From positions 171,076,001 through 171,140,000 of the forward strand of contig OX465598.1 in NCBI GenBank assembly GCA_950022295.1: a stretch of 64,000 nucleotides of DNA, given 5' to 3'. Made by a program: the position numbers and the translations under genes. The DNA comes from Bromus sterilis. Taxonomy: Eukaryota > Streptophyta > Magnoliopsida > Poales > Poaceae. The notes beneath the pieces were generated by a model, which had not been told where the DNA came from, made no database searches, and saw only the letters and a list, made by a program, of their open reading frames with translations. Positions 10,179 through 21,851 of the stretch are shown in pieces (position 1 is the first letter of the stretch; the number at the start of each line of letters is the position of its first letter).

Positions 10179-13100
10179 GTGACAGGCATAATGAACAAGA
10201 GTGAGAGAAGAATAGATGAACCTGAGGACCAGATCAAGGTTGATCCTCGAGTTGCATTGGTTAAAGATCTTATTACTAATGATGCTTTAGATTCCATTAT
10301 AAAATTTTGTGATGTTTCCACTAACCTTGTCACAGCCAAGGACAAGGGCCCAATTTTAGGTACACCAGTAGTATTTCTTAAAATAGGAGATCACAATTAT
10401 TATGGGCTATGCGATTTGGGATCGAGTGCTAGTGCTATCCCGTATTCACTTTATCAAGAGATCATAGGTGAGATTTCACCTTGTGAACTTGAAGAAGTTG
10501 ATGTTACTATTCATCTTGCAAACAGATCAACTATCTCTCCTATCGGAATTGTGAGAGACGTTGAAGTCTTATGCGGAAAGGTAAAATATCCTACTGACTT
10601 TCTAGTACTTGGTTCAGTAAGGGATAATTTTTGTCCTACTATTTTCGGTAGACCTTTTCTCAGAACCTGTGGAGCTATAATAGATTGCAAGAAAGGTAAA
10701 GTTTCTGTTGAATTCAATGGTGAGCCATATGAATTTAACTTTTCTAAGTTCTCTAAGCAGCCTCGTGGTACTGATTTGCATAGTAATGATAAGATTATTG
10801 AAGATATTGCTTCTATTGCTATCCCTCCTAATGACCCTTTGCAGCAATATATCGAAGACCACGAGAATGATTTGCATATGCAGGAGAGGAATGAGCTGGA
10901 CAAAATATTCTTAAGACAACCTGCTATCCTAAAGCACAAGCTTCCAGTTGAGCCTTTGGGAATTTTGTCACAACCAAAAGAAGATCCAGTGTTTGATCTT
11001 AAACCTCTTCCCGATTCGCTCAAATATGCTTATTTGGATGAAAGGAAAGTATATCCTGTTATTATCAATTCTAACCTTTCAGGGTATGAAGAAGAGCGTC
11101 TATTGGAAGTACTTCGCAAACATCGAGGTGCAATTGGCTATACCCTTGATGACCTTAAGGGGATTAGTCCGTCTATTTGTCAACATACCATCAACCTTGA
11201 ACCTGATGCTAAACCAGTTGTTGATCATCAACGACGGTTGAATCCGAAAATGATGGATGTTGTAAGGACTGAGATTCTCAAGCTTCTAGCCGCAGGTATT
11301 ATCTACCCTATAGCTGATAGTAAGTGGGTAAGCCCGGTCCATTGTGTTCCAAAGAAAGGAGGAACAACTGTGGTTCCTAATGATAAGAATGAACTAATAC
11401 CTCAGAGAATTATTATTGGATATAGAATGTGTATTGATTACAGGAAGCTGAACAAGGCAACCAGGAAGGACCACTACCCGTTGCCATTCATCGACCAAAT
11501 GCTTGAAAGGTTATCCAAAAATACTCATTTTTGTTATCTTAATGGTTATTCTGGCTTCTCTCAAATTCATGTTAACACTGCTGATCAAGAGAAGACCACT
11601 TTTACTTGTCCCTATGGTACTTATGCTTATAGACGTATGCCTTTTGGTTTATGTAATGCCCCTGCTACTTTTCGAAGGTGTATGTCTGCTATCTTTCATG
11701 GTTTTTGCGAAGAAATTGTGGAGGTATTCATGGACGATTTCTCCGTCTATGGAACCTCTTTTGACCATTGTCTCCACAACCTTAATAAAGTTTTGCAGAG
11801 ATGTGAGGAGACAAATCTGTTGCTTAACAGGGAGAAGTGCCACTTTATGGTCAACGAGGGAATTGTTCTTGGCCACAAGATTTCTGAGAGGGGAATTGAG
11901 GTGGACAGGGCCAAGATCGAAGCAATTGAAAGGATGCCCTATCCAAGGGACATCAAAGGTATTCGTAGTTTTCTCGGTCATGCTGGTTTCTATAGAAGAT
12001 TTATTAAAGACTTTTCTAAGACTTCAAGACCCCTCACTAATCTTCTCCAGAAGGACGTTCCTTTTGTTTTTGATGAAGATTGTAAGGAAGCCTTCGAAGT
12101 TCTTAAGAAAGCTTTAATAAATGCTCCTATAGTACAACCACCTGATTGAAATTTACCTTTTGAAATTATGTGTGATGCTAGTGATTTTGCTGTTGGAGCT
12201 GTTTTAGGACAAAGGGTTGATAAGAAGTTGAATGTTATATCTTATGCTATCAAAATCCTTGATAGTGCTCAAAAGAATTATGCTACTACTGAGAAGGAAT
12301 TCTTAGCAGTGGTGTTTGCTTGTGATATGTTTAGGCAGTATATTGTTGATTCTAAGATTATTGTTCATACTGACCATCCTGCCATTAAGTATCTTATGGA
12401 GAAAAAGGATGCCAAACCAAGGCTCATCCGATGGGTACTCCTTCTTCAAGAATTTGATTTGCAGATTGTCGATAGGAAAGGAGCAGACAATCCGGTGGCG
12501 GATAATCTTTCAAGGATGGAAGATATACCGCATGATCCCATTCCAGTCAAAGACAGTTTTCCAGACGAACAGTTAGCTGTTGTTAAAGTACAATCTCTCT
12601 CCGATCCTTGGTATGCAGATTATGCTAACTTTATTGTTGCGAAGTTTTTGCCTCCAGGTTTAACATTTCAGCAAAGGAAGAAGTTCTTCCACGATTTGAG
12701 GCATTACTTTTGGGATGACCCACATCTTTACAAAGAAGGTCCAGATGGGATCGTGAGAAGATGCGTACCGGAACACGAGAAGAAGGACATTCTCAAACAA
12801 TGTCACGACGGTCCGTACAGAGGACATCATGCTGGTGACAGGACCGCACATAAGGTTCTTCAATCATGTTTTTATTGGCCTACTCTCTTTAAAGATGCTA
12901 GAAATTATGTTTTATCCTGTGATAAGTGTCAGAGAGTTGGTAACATTAGTAGAAGGAATGATATGCCTATGAATTACTCTCTAGTGATTGAGCCTTCTAA
13001 TTGCTGGGGTTTTGATTTTATGGGTCCTTTTCCTTCCTCACACAAGTACACTCACATTTTAGTTGTTGTTGATTATGTGACCAAGTGGGTAGAAGCAATC

Positions 13101-13933
13101 CCCGCTGAAAGCGTTGATCACAAGACATCTTTGAAAATGCTCAAGGATGTAATTTTTCCTAGGTTTGGAGTACCCAGGTACCTCATGACTAATGGGGGTT
13201 CGCACTTTACACATGGAGCTTTTAGAAAGGCTTTAGCCAAGTACGATGTCAATCATAGAATTGCTTCACCGTACCACCCTCAAACTAGTGGGAAATTTGA
13301 GCTCACCAATTGAGAGATCAAGTTGATCTTATAGTCAATAGAAATAGAAAAGATTGGTCAAATAAGTTAGGAGATGTTTTGTGGGCGTATAGATCTTCTT
13401 ACAAAAACCCCATGTGCATGTCTCCCTATAAGATGGTCTATGGTAAGGCTTGCCATTTGCCATTAGCATTAGAACACAAAGCTTTCTGGGCTATTAGAGA
13501 GCTTAATGCTGACCCGAAATTAGCTGGTGAAAAGCGTCTCATGAACTTGACTTCTCTAGGTGAGTGGAGAAGTGAAGCTTACGAGAGAGCTAAAATGTTC
13601 AAGGAAAAGGTAAAGAAGTGGCATGATAGGAGGATTCTGAAACGTGAATTTAATGTTGGTGATAAAGTTTTGTTGTTTAGATCTCGTTTCTGGTTTTCTC
13701 CGGGTAAACTACTTTCCAGGTGGGAAGGGCCATTTCATATTGAGGAAGTCTACCGCTCAGGTGCAATCAAGATTAACAATTTCGAAGGCACCAAACCTCA
13801 AGTGGTGAATGGGAAAAGACTTAAGCATTACATAGCAGGAGATCCTGTCAATGTTGATGTGGATTTGGTATACACAAAATCTCATGAAGAACATGTTGCA
13901 GCCCTGTTCCAGACACCAGCAGAAGCAGAATAA
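10179..13933 (+). pseudogene. pol: Athila pol (protease-RT-RNase H-integrase), inactivated
   Basis: Reverse transcription and integration polyprotein. Within the frame opening at 10179, protease DLGSSASAI is at residues 79-87. RT motif A reads YLNGYSG (Asn codon 11541-11543) where Gypsy RTs have Asp; FMDD (11727-11738) is intact. A TGA at 12147-12149 interrupts the frame just before RNase H, which resumes in the same frame (MCDASDF, 12168). The integrase zinc finger is present (HDGPYRGHH, CDKCQ). The first integrase Asp is in WGFDFMGPF, but the second reads MTNGGSHF (Asn codon 13191-13193), and Glu is kept in GKFELTN. A TGA at 13311-13313 and a nearby frameshift move the C-terminal part into frame 13310-13933. 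Confidence 0.93.
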
Positions 13934-14261
13934 GGAAAGTTATGTATTAAGGTAAGGAAACATCGCGAAACCGCCATATAAGTTCCAGATTACGAGTTTT
14001 TGCAAAATATAGAAAATTTGAGGCCTAAGTGGAGCCGGAGACCAGCTCTAGGGGGCCCAGACGCCTCCCTGGCGCGGCCCCACCCCTGGCCGCGCCGGGA
14101 GGCCGCCTGGGCACCCCGGAGCCCGTCTCCGACTCCGCTTTGACCTGTTACATTCCTTTCTGTGCAGAAATGTTTGCTATATATTTTCCCTGGTCGTTCC
14201 GGCAACGTATCTCGCGATTTCGTGTGTTTTCTTTTCAAGCTGTTTCTGCCAGGACTAAAAG

Positions 14262-14711
14262 ATGAGTAGTAGAGATGTCTTCTTGTGGCTCGAGCGGAGA
14301 AGACTTCTTGGGATGGCGTCTAGTCAAGTCCAGAAGGATCTTAATCAAGGGAAGCACGTTGATTGGGCTATCGAAGAAGAAACTGCCGCAAGACAAGCGG
14401 AGATGGAGCGCTCCGTGAGGGAGGAAGTCAAGACTATCACCGCACAACAACAAGGAGGCCCGAGCAATCCTATCATGGTGGGATCTTTCCAACCTCATTA
14501 TGATCTTTCTCTTAACCTTTCAGGGCCCTCCACTTCACCTAAAGATCAACGTATGCTTTCCACCATCTCCGAGGCCTACCGCATCACCAACCAACTCTGT
14601 GAAGATATCCGTGTGCTAAAAGTACAGGTGAAAGTCTTGGAGTCAGAGAACCGAACCCTTTCCCGTGTCATCAGGGATCTGAAGAAACAACCACAACAGG
14701 ATGAGGAGTAA
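14262..14711 (+). CDS. Intact 149-residue ORF downstream of pol (unknown, coiled coil)
   Basis: A small uninterrupted ORF about 330 nt after pol, in the place where some Athila elements have an env-like gene. It has no signal peptide or transmembrane stretch, so an envelope role is not supported. The N-terminal third is Glu/Arg-rich (AARQAEMERSVREEVK) and the C-terminal third (from about residue 95) has heptad-like leucine/valine spacing consistent with a coiled coil. The start at 14262 is the first ATG of the frame. It is the only intact ORF of reasonable length in the element. Function unknown. Confidence 0.6.
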   Translation: MSSRDVFLWLERRRLLGMASSQVQKDLNQGKHVDWAIEEETAARQAEMERSVREEVKTITAQQQGGPSNPIMVGSFQPHYDLSLNLSGPSTSPKDQRMLSTISEAYRITNQLCEDIRVLKVQVKVLESENRTLSRVIRDLKKQPQQDEE

Positions 14712-16351
14712 ATCTCCTTGGGTAATGGCATCCCCTTAGCTTGTTCCAAGCTTGGGGGAGTGCCCGGTATTTTTATATTTATCTATGTCTTTTAGAGTCA
14801 AGTAGAGTCGTATCATGTCTAGGGAAGTTATATTATAAACTAGGTGTTTGCATTGAGGTCTATCACTCCTTTTTGGAGAGTTATGTATCTGTGAGTGTGG
14901 AGGCGTCTATGATGGAATATTAATGAGAAGTCTATTAATCCCTTCGCTGCACTCGGTATTCTCTTCATGCAATAGACCTCATGATGATTCTTATGGGAGT
15001 ATAAACCTTATATCAGGTATGGCTTTGAAAACTTTATTTAATCTTGGCAAACATAGCTTTGGTCGTGACAACAAGCATGTTATTTTTCTCAAAGTAGCGA
15101 CATAGCCAAAACCCTCTTTGTTATTATGCCTGCAGTTTTATGTTGACAAGGAAGACAACTTGATGTGCTTTGCTTATTTTAATTTTTATGCTTTATATTG
15201 CTTTGCATCCAAGTCATCATCAATTGTCTGTTCTCTCAAAGCCTTTGCTAGCCAAACCTCTGTACTAAGCGGAATTCTGCTTGTGCATCCATACCCTGAA
15301 ACCAGTATGTTCCATATGAGTCCACCATACCTTCCTATTCGTGGTATTCCACTACCACTCCTAAAGAATATAATTTTTGTGTTATCCTTAGATATTCAAA
15401 ATCTTCTATTTTGTGCCCCTGTTTTATCTCATGAGGAAGTAGTAGTTAATACATGACCTTCTTAAGTTGGACAAGTTTTACCCCGGGATTCCATGTCTAA
15501 TCTGCAAACCCCTAATACGAGGAGGAACTGGCATGAGTGCACCCAACTCACAAATGATAATATAACAAACTAACCCTCCTTCAGGCTTTGTTCATGAGAA
15601 ATCAGAAAACTTTGGCAGTGATAAACAAAGGAGATTGCGGGGATGTGATCGTCCCCGTTTGGGAGCCGCTCCTCTAAATTTTTCCAATCTGAGAAGCAAT
15701 TGAGTTACCTATTAGCATTCGTTGACAAATCATGCACCTCTCAAAACTTGTTTTCATTCTGTTTGATTTAAGGATAGCACTTGAGTTTTCCCTGCTTGCC
15801 TTTAACAAGGCTTTTTTCCTTTACTTTTATGTTGAGTCAGTTTTCCCTACTTCCTGCTTTCCCAGAGAGAACAGACACTTGATGCTGATGAGGATTCATC
15901 CATATAATGCTGCATTAAAGTTTAGCCATGCCATATCATTGTTGACATTATCTCTTGATAAGTAAGTTGTTTGCAAAAGAATTTTCCAAGCAAACATCTT
16001 CCTTTGTGTTAGCATTTGCACTTCATGACTAATAGCTTGTTCTTTCAAAAAAGTTCCAAATTATCTCTTCAAAATATAAAGAGAAAGAGCAAAGGTAAAA
16101 GCTATTAGTTGTTCTTGACCAAAGGACATGTTTCCCATGATTTGATGAGTTTCCTTAGCCCTACTTTTGATTATACTTGTTATTACTCTTTCATAAGGGC
16201 TTTATGAGTTGGAGATTTCTTTTTAGGATGTTTGAGTTTGGTGAAAAGATCATGATGCTTCTTGTCTGTATTATATTTATCGACACTTCACTCTCTAAAC
16301 TTGTGGACAGGTTTACCGAGCTCAGTTTTCGCTTGGGGACAAGCGAGGTCT
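14712..16351 (+). other. Long 3' non-coding region of the Athila element
   Basis: About 1.64 kb of T-rich sequence with only short chance frames. It begins with an exact extra copy of the PPT (14748-14760). No additional gene is seen. Confidence 0.75.
14748..14760 (+). repeat. Internal duplicate of the polypurine tract
   Basis: aagcttgggggag here is identical to the functional PPT at 16352-16364, 1.6 kb upstream of it and just after the 149-codon ORF. It could act as an additional plus-strand primer site or be a relic of duplication. Confidence 0.7.
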
Positions 16352-16364
16352 AAGCTTGGGGGAG
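16352..16364 (+). other. Athila polypurine tract
   Basis: aagcttgggggag directly precedes the 3' LTR start at 16366 and would prime plus-strand DNA synthesis. Confidence 0.85.
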
Positions 16365-16365
16365 T

Positions 16366-17870
16366 TGATACGTCAGAATTGCATCACTATTTTATGTCGT
16401 AATTCATCCTTATTCATTGATATATTTCACATTACGATGATGTTCTTATGTTGTTTTGGCTTATTTTACACAGTTTGCAACTTTCCGGTGCCTACGCAGC
16501 AGACGCAGGATTCAGCGGTAAAAAGTGGACGATGAGTTTCTGAAGAAGAATACCTCCAAATTACCTGAAAATCGACGGGGGGTATTTTCCAGGAGATTCA
16601 CGAAGACTCGCCGAAGAGGGGCCACAGGGGCCCCAGGAGGCCACCTGGCGCGGCCCCACCCTTGGCCGCGCCAGGAGGGCGCCTGGAGCCCTGGGGCCAG
16701 TCCCGGCTACCCCCTCTGGCCTATATACTCCTCGTTACGCGAAAACCCTAAAAAAGAGAAGCTTTCACGGAGTTCCGCCGCCGCTCCGTGGAGGAAACCT
16801 ACAGAGAAGAAAAGGGCTCTCCGGCGGGCAGATTCCGCCGAGGAGATCACCTCCCGGAAGGGGAGATCATCGCCATCGTCGTCACCATCGTCACGACCAT
16901 CATCGAGATAATCATCAACATCATCCCCAACATCAGCACCATCTCCACCACCATCCAATCTCACCTCACAAGTTCATCTTGTGTTGTAATCCGTACTATC
17001 TATCCTCTCTACTCTACCGGTGTTGATTACTACTTTGTGGTGAATGCTATTGAGTTTTGTTGGAGAAATACCATTATGTCTAGATTGTTTACCATATATT
17101 TATCACCTCTGATCATGATCTCTTTTATATCTTGTGAGTAGTTACTTTAGTTCTTGAGGACATGGGAGAAGTCTAGTTGTTATTAGTCATATGATGTTGA
17201 AGTAATTTGTGTTGTTTGATATTTAAGTTGTGTTGTTATTTTCCTAGTGGTGTTGTGTGGGTCGAACACTCAACACTTCGCCTTCTTAAGGACCTAGGGG
17301 AATACATTGTGTATTGAGAATGCTTACCGTGGGTTGCCGGAGTGACAGAAACCTGAACCCCAGTTTGCACGCTTTTGCACAAGGGAATAATGGATCCTTG
17401 ATCTTATTGCTGTGGTTAGGATTTGCCTTAATTTCTATCTTGTATTTGTGGATGCTTGCAAGATGTTTAATCATAAGAGTGCACTTATCTTAGTCTAGAA
17501 GGTGTGCTAGCATAGATCCACCCACTCAACACTTATCAGCACAACACTTGTTATCGATACGGAGTATGGCGAAAGCACGTGACTACCTCTCCATGTGTCC
17601 TCAAGAACGCTTTAGTATTTATAAGTTTAGTTGCCAGGCTTATCCTTTGATCAAAAGGATTGGGACACTTGCTACTCCTCAGTACTATTTACTTTGCTTG
17701 CTTTTATATTATTGTTTCTTATATCGAAAACCCCTAAAAAAGTTATCTTTCAGTGCTTGCAGTTATTCCTTGTCCAAAATCACCTAGCAATACCTTTCGC
17801 TCCTCGTTGGGTTCGACACTCTTACTTATCGAAAACGCTACAATAGATCCCTTTACGTTGAAGGTCATCA
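16366..17870 (+). mobile_element. Athila element 3' LTR
   Basis: 1505 bp, starting tgatacgtcag and ending ggtcatca, then TSD gaccc. It differs from the 5' LTR by scattered substitutions and small indels only, so the insertion is fairly young compared with its neighbours. TATA-like ctatatac is at 16731-16738. Confidence 0.92.
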
Positions 17871-18130
17871 GACCCCCACAACAACCAGGGAATCGAGGAT
17901 CGGCCTCGGGAAATCCTATGATTAGGAACCCTGGGTATAGATCGTAGAGAGAAGAGTGCAGGTTGGCGATGCTCATCGGCTAACAGGAGACATGGATTAC
18001 CCAGGTTCAGGGCCCTCGATCGGTGAAACCCCTACTTTCTTCTTGATGTATTATATGGTGGAGGCAATTACAATGGAGGTTTCCGCGAGAGTTCTCTCGT
18101 CGAGGGTGGAGCTATGCGAGATTGGATGCC
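17871..18130. other. Unclassified flank, right part
   Basis: Begins with the TSD copy gaccc and continues the sequence interrupted by the Athila insertion. It has no convincing gene. Its wording (ggaaccctggg, ggttggcgatgctcatcggc) loosely resembles element B's LTR (41208-41654), so it may be a fragment of a related LTR. Confidence 0.4.
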
Positions 18131-18533
18131 TGATGGCACTGAAGTAATGCTCCTCGTTGGTTACCCCAAGTGGATGGTTATGATGTAGTAGCAGCAAATT
18201 TCCCTTACACGGGGACTGTAAGGTTTATCGAATCGAGGAAGACTCTGAGGATCAATGGGAAGGTGTCTGCTGCTTTGGCGCTAACGGAAGACGTGGACCT
18301 ACACACAAAAGCAAATAACTTTGCTCCCAACGAGTTCAGAGAGGTTGTCAATCTCTCAGGCCTTGTCGTTTACAAAGGATCAAACACACGGTGGAAATAA
18401 TTATGGTGATTGCAACTGAAAGGAAATAAAGCAGTAAAGAGTTAAAGTGTAAACAATGGTGGAAATATGGACCGGGGTGCCATGATGTTCACAAGTGATG
18501 TCTCTCTCCCAAAAGACGATAAAACAGCTAAGC
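18131..18533 (-). mobile_element. Fragment of an E1-group LTR
   Basis: Matches the 3'-end 400 bp of E1-type LTRs on the minus strand, from the terminal ATCA (plus-strand tgat at 18131) up to the gagagacatcact landmark. There is no PBS beside it, so it is the outer end of a 3' LTR. It is cut at 18533 where the giant LTR begins. Confidence 0.78.
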
Positions 18534-21500
18534 TGTAAGGCCCGATACGCGGTACTTTTCCAGATCTAGATGTTTCCATCCAAATCCGAGGAAGAAGCAC
18601 ATATCGGTCCCACCGCGACATATGACAATGCCATATGCCCCGGATTTCCAACATGATATCACAACATTACAGCTACAGGGATACAATATCTCATACAATC
18701 GGCATACAACTGCCTTAATACTATACATCAGCGGAAGATACATGTCTGAGTACAGACTACAATCAAATGCCTAGTGCCAAAGGTAAAACACACCATTCCC
18801 ACATCCACACGGGTCCAGGCTCTCCGCCGGGATCCTCCTAACTAGTCTTCGTCGAGTCTCCGCGAAGGCGTCCATAAGAAGGGTCGTCGAGATCCTCTGT
18901 AGTCCAAGATCGTTTGCATAACGTGCGTAAAAGAGAGAAGAAAGGGGCGAGCTATATCAACAAGTCTTGTAACTAACTTCTCACGGTAATATGGGGGTAG
19001 TGGTTGAGGTTGCAGCCGCACAAGAATTATATAATTGTCTAACGATCTATTTAGAGTAAGATGAGAACCAAGCATTCGATGAGGAATCTCCACCAACAAG
19101 TCTTGCTATCAGCTACTTACGCAAACATAACACCTATCCTATCCTTGTCCTCATCTTCGCATCCCGACGAAGATAAAGCAGTCAAGGAACTCACATGTTG
19201 ATCAAATTATTAAGATTATCTCAGTTGTTGTTGTCTATGAACAAGGAGTAGGCCTCAAGTCGTCCATAACCGTGGACACGGCTTCTCAAAAAGATTTAAC
19301 CCTGCAGGGGTGTACCAACTGCCCATTACAAGGCTCCGCACGCATGCCCATCTCTCTCAGTTTCTGCCCATCACAAGCAACCATTTTATGATTTAGTTCT
19401 GAGAGATCCGAAACGACAAGTACCTCAAACTAACAACGCACAAATCCGGGTGGCTCCCGGTGAGTTGACATCCAACTCAAAAGCCGGCCGCGCTCTCGAA
19501 TTGGCCTCTACCGTCTGGATGAGGTCGGGTTAGCTACCCAAACCATGTGGGCATCCCCCTATCTCCCTGGGGTGGACCAACAAGAGAAACCATGTCTCCG
19601 ATGGCCTGGGTTATTTAAAGAACATCTGCTAGGAGCGACCCGATAGACTCACACATGGTTTGCAAATGGTAAATCATCTTGCGACACAACTAGAAATGTT
19701 TGAAGCTAGGTAGGTAAGAAAATGGGACCCCATAGAATCCCACACGCGGTTAGGCACGCTCGTCAAGAGACACAATACCCAGGACTCGGATCCTAGGTGA
19801 CTCGAATGGAACAAAGCATCGGGGCGGGATAGCCTAGACCTTCCATCCTTCGTCGAGTATAGTCAACATTATAATAATCACATCATCCACAATAATATAA
19901 TAATGTGATAGCCCAATCCAAGTAGTAACAAGGGAACAATTGTAGCATCCTAAGCATGCATACTAAGCAGTGGTTAAGCAAGAAAGGTACATGACCAAAC
20001 AATCAAAAAATGGTTTGCTAGGATGTTGAGGGACATGGCTATTTGGGTTTATTTGAGAGGCATGAATATGAGGTGGTAGGATCAAGCAATCGTTCTATCC
20101 CATACCTAGGCACAAGTGAGCTGAAAGTTATAAGCATGATATATGCTCCCTCTTACCTATTGAGAAGACAAACTGAAGGTGTAGTCGATCGCAAGCTCGC
20201 ATCGTCTCCGAGATTAACCGCGGGAGCACACAAGAAGGAAACACTGGAAAAGGCAATCGACGAACAAGCATATATTACTACGAAGCAATCACAAGCAAGC
20301 AAGGAGCAAGAAGACAACACGAGACAACACACTACGACATCGCATCTACCGTCGAGAGCGGTTACTAACAGATTAAGTGAAGTATCATCCACACACGACG
20401 GTACCGCACATTTAGATTGGTTCAAGTTGTTTAGCTACACAACATTAGAAAAGTTTGTTAACATGGCATATCACTCAAGCATGGCATGACACACAATCAT
20501 GGAAAGAGGTTAAGCAAAAGTAAACTATCTATGCTAGTCAATCTAAGTGAGGCAAAATCCTAAACAATGCATATCACTAAGTACCTCACGACAAATTATA
20601 GGTTTATTACTATTCTTACCTAAACCATAGTTTAGACTGGTTATCAATAGAAAACAATAGCACAATCATAATCTACATGAAATTCTAGTCAAGTTACATA
20701 AAGAACACCCCAAACGGAGTTATGGTTAAAAAGATACAAGCATCACAAGTTATGAACACAATCTGCCAACATCAGGTAACACACTTGAGAGCAATGAACC
20801 AACATGCTACAGGTTGCAAACATGCACCAAAATGATGTGGATCAACAGTAGACATGACAAGCATGACATGTAAACAAGGTTTCATGTATATGAGAAGCAA
20901 GAAGTGATAATTTTTACCCATGAAAAATGCTAAAATATACTACTGGTCTAGGGACTTAGTGAAACTTCAGGGTATGTGACTGAAAACAACAGGTATGCAC
21001 TTTGGGATCCCAATAACTATGTGAACATGAAGGATATCATGGCATCAAAGTATACATGGCAATAAGCAATTAATTACATTGGAGCTAATGCATATGAAGC
21101 ATGGACCAATAGCTATACTGCAGTCAAGTAGGCAACTTTATACAAACAACAACACAAATTATCAGGTACACCACATTGGAGCAAGATATGAAATAGCTAC
21201 AGTAGGTGAACATGGAAAAAGACTGCATCTAATTGAAGTACACATGATGCTTAACACACAAAAGAAGGAATTATTGGCATATGCATCATGGATGTGACAC
21301 AAACATCAACCAAACTTTGCTAAAAACAACAGTGAACAACAGCAACATTCTAGAGCACACTTCAAAAGAGATTAGCACCCCTCAAATGACTTCAAATGGA
21401 TTGACTCACTAAAGCAAAAAATTTAGAGCACATCACATAGAACATTTTTCCTTTTCGGCGCAACTTCATACGGGCTACGGATCTTACGCAAAAGGCATTG

Positions 21501-21851
21501 CAACACAGTACAATTAATAACAGAACAGTGGGGACTTAACAAAAAAGAGAGGGGGTTCGGGCTCAGGCCACTCACCATGGGCCGAGGCCCATATGGAGGG
21601 TGGTGGCGGCTAGTTGGGAGGCGCCCAGGGCGGTGGACGGCTGCGGGCCGAGGCGTGCTGGGCCAAGGGGCGCAGGGCCTGCTGGACTGGGCCGAGAGGG
21701 GGGAGATTCCGGCCCAGCTCGGTGGCGTGGCTGGAGGCTGTGCCCCGACCCGACCGCGGCGGCGGCGGCTGGCTTGCCGACCGGCCGGCTCCGGCGACGT
21801 GGTGAGGCGGCACGAGGCGAGGAGGCCAGAGGAGGGCGTGGGACGGCGGAT
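18534..21851 (-). mobile_element. Giant LTR, copy 1, truncated at its 5' side
   Basis: Starts tgtaaggcccg like copy 2 (21863-26221) and matches it over most of its length, with matching blocks in the same order (for example the tgtctgagtacagactac segment and the ccctgcaggggtgtacc segment). In sense (minus) orientation the 3' end is intact and the last kilobase or so, including the promoter side, is missing. The right boundary is approximate: sequence near 21852 (cctggtgcc) also fits the E3 LTR. Lacks the MITE present in copy 2. Size and GC-rich end recall Triticeae giant-LTR (LARD-type) families; the name is not assigned. The short frames in it are not convincing genes. Confidence 0.75.

Larger units (their letters stand above)
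7647..17870 (+). mobile_element. Complete but inactive Athila-lineage Gypsy element
   Basis: A 10,224-bp element with TSD gaccc at 7642-7646 and 17871-17875. LTRs of 1504 and 1505 bp (7647-9150 and 16366-17870) are nearly identical and bounded by TG and CA. A tRNA-Asp PBS follows the 5' LTR and the PPT aagcttgggggag precedes the 3' LTR. Domain order is gag, protease, RT, RNase H, integrase and then a separate ORF, as in Athila. The phrases YGKACHLP, FMDDFSVYG and VLGHKIS are typical of Athila. In wheat-group terms it resembles the Sabrina/WHAM/Sumana elements; I do not assign one. Many stops and two lost catalytic aspartates make it non-autonomous now. Confidence 0.93.

Noticed and set aside
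14262..14711. Env gene at the post-pol position of the Athila element
   Set aside because: No signal peptide, transmembrane helix or cysteine pattern; listed as unknown coiled-coil ORF instead.
20043..20489. 148-codon plus-strand ORF in giant LTR copy 1
   Set aside because: The matching frame in copy 2 (23393-23671) is shorter and diverged, as expected from DNA homology; no domain.
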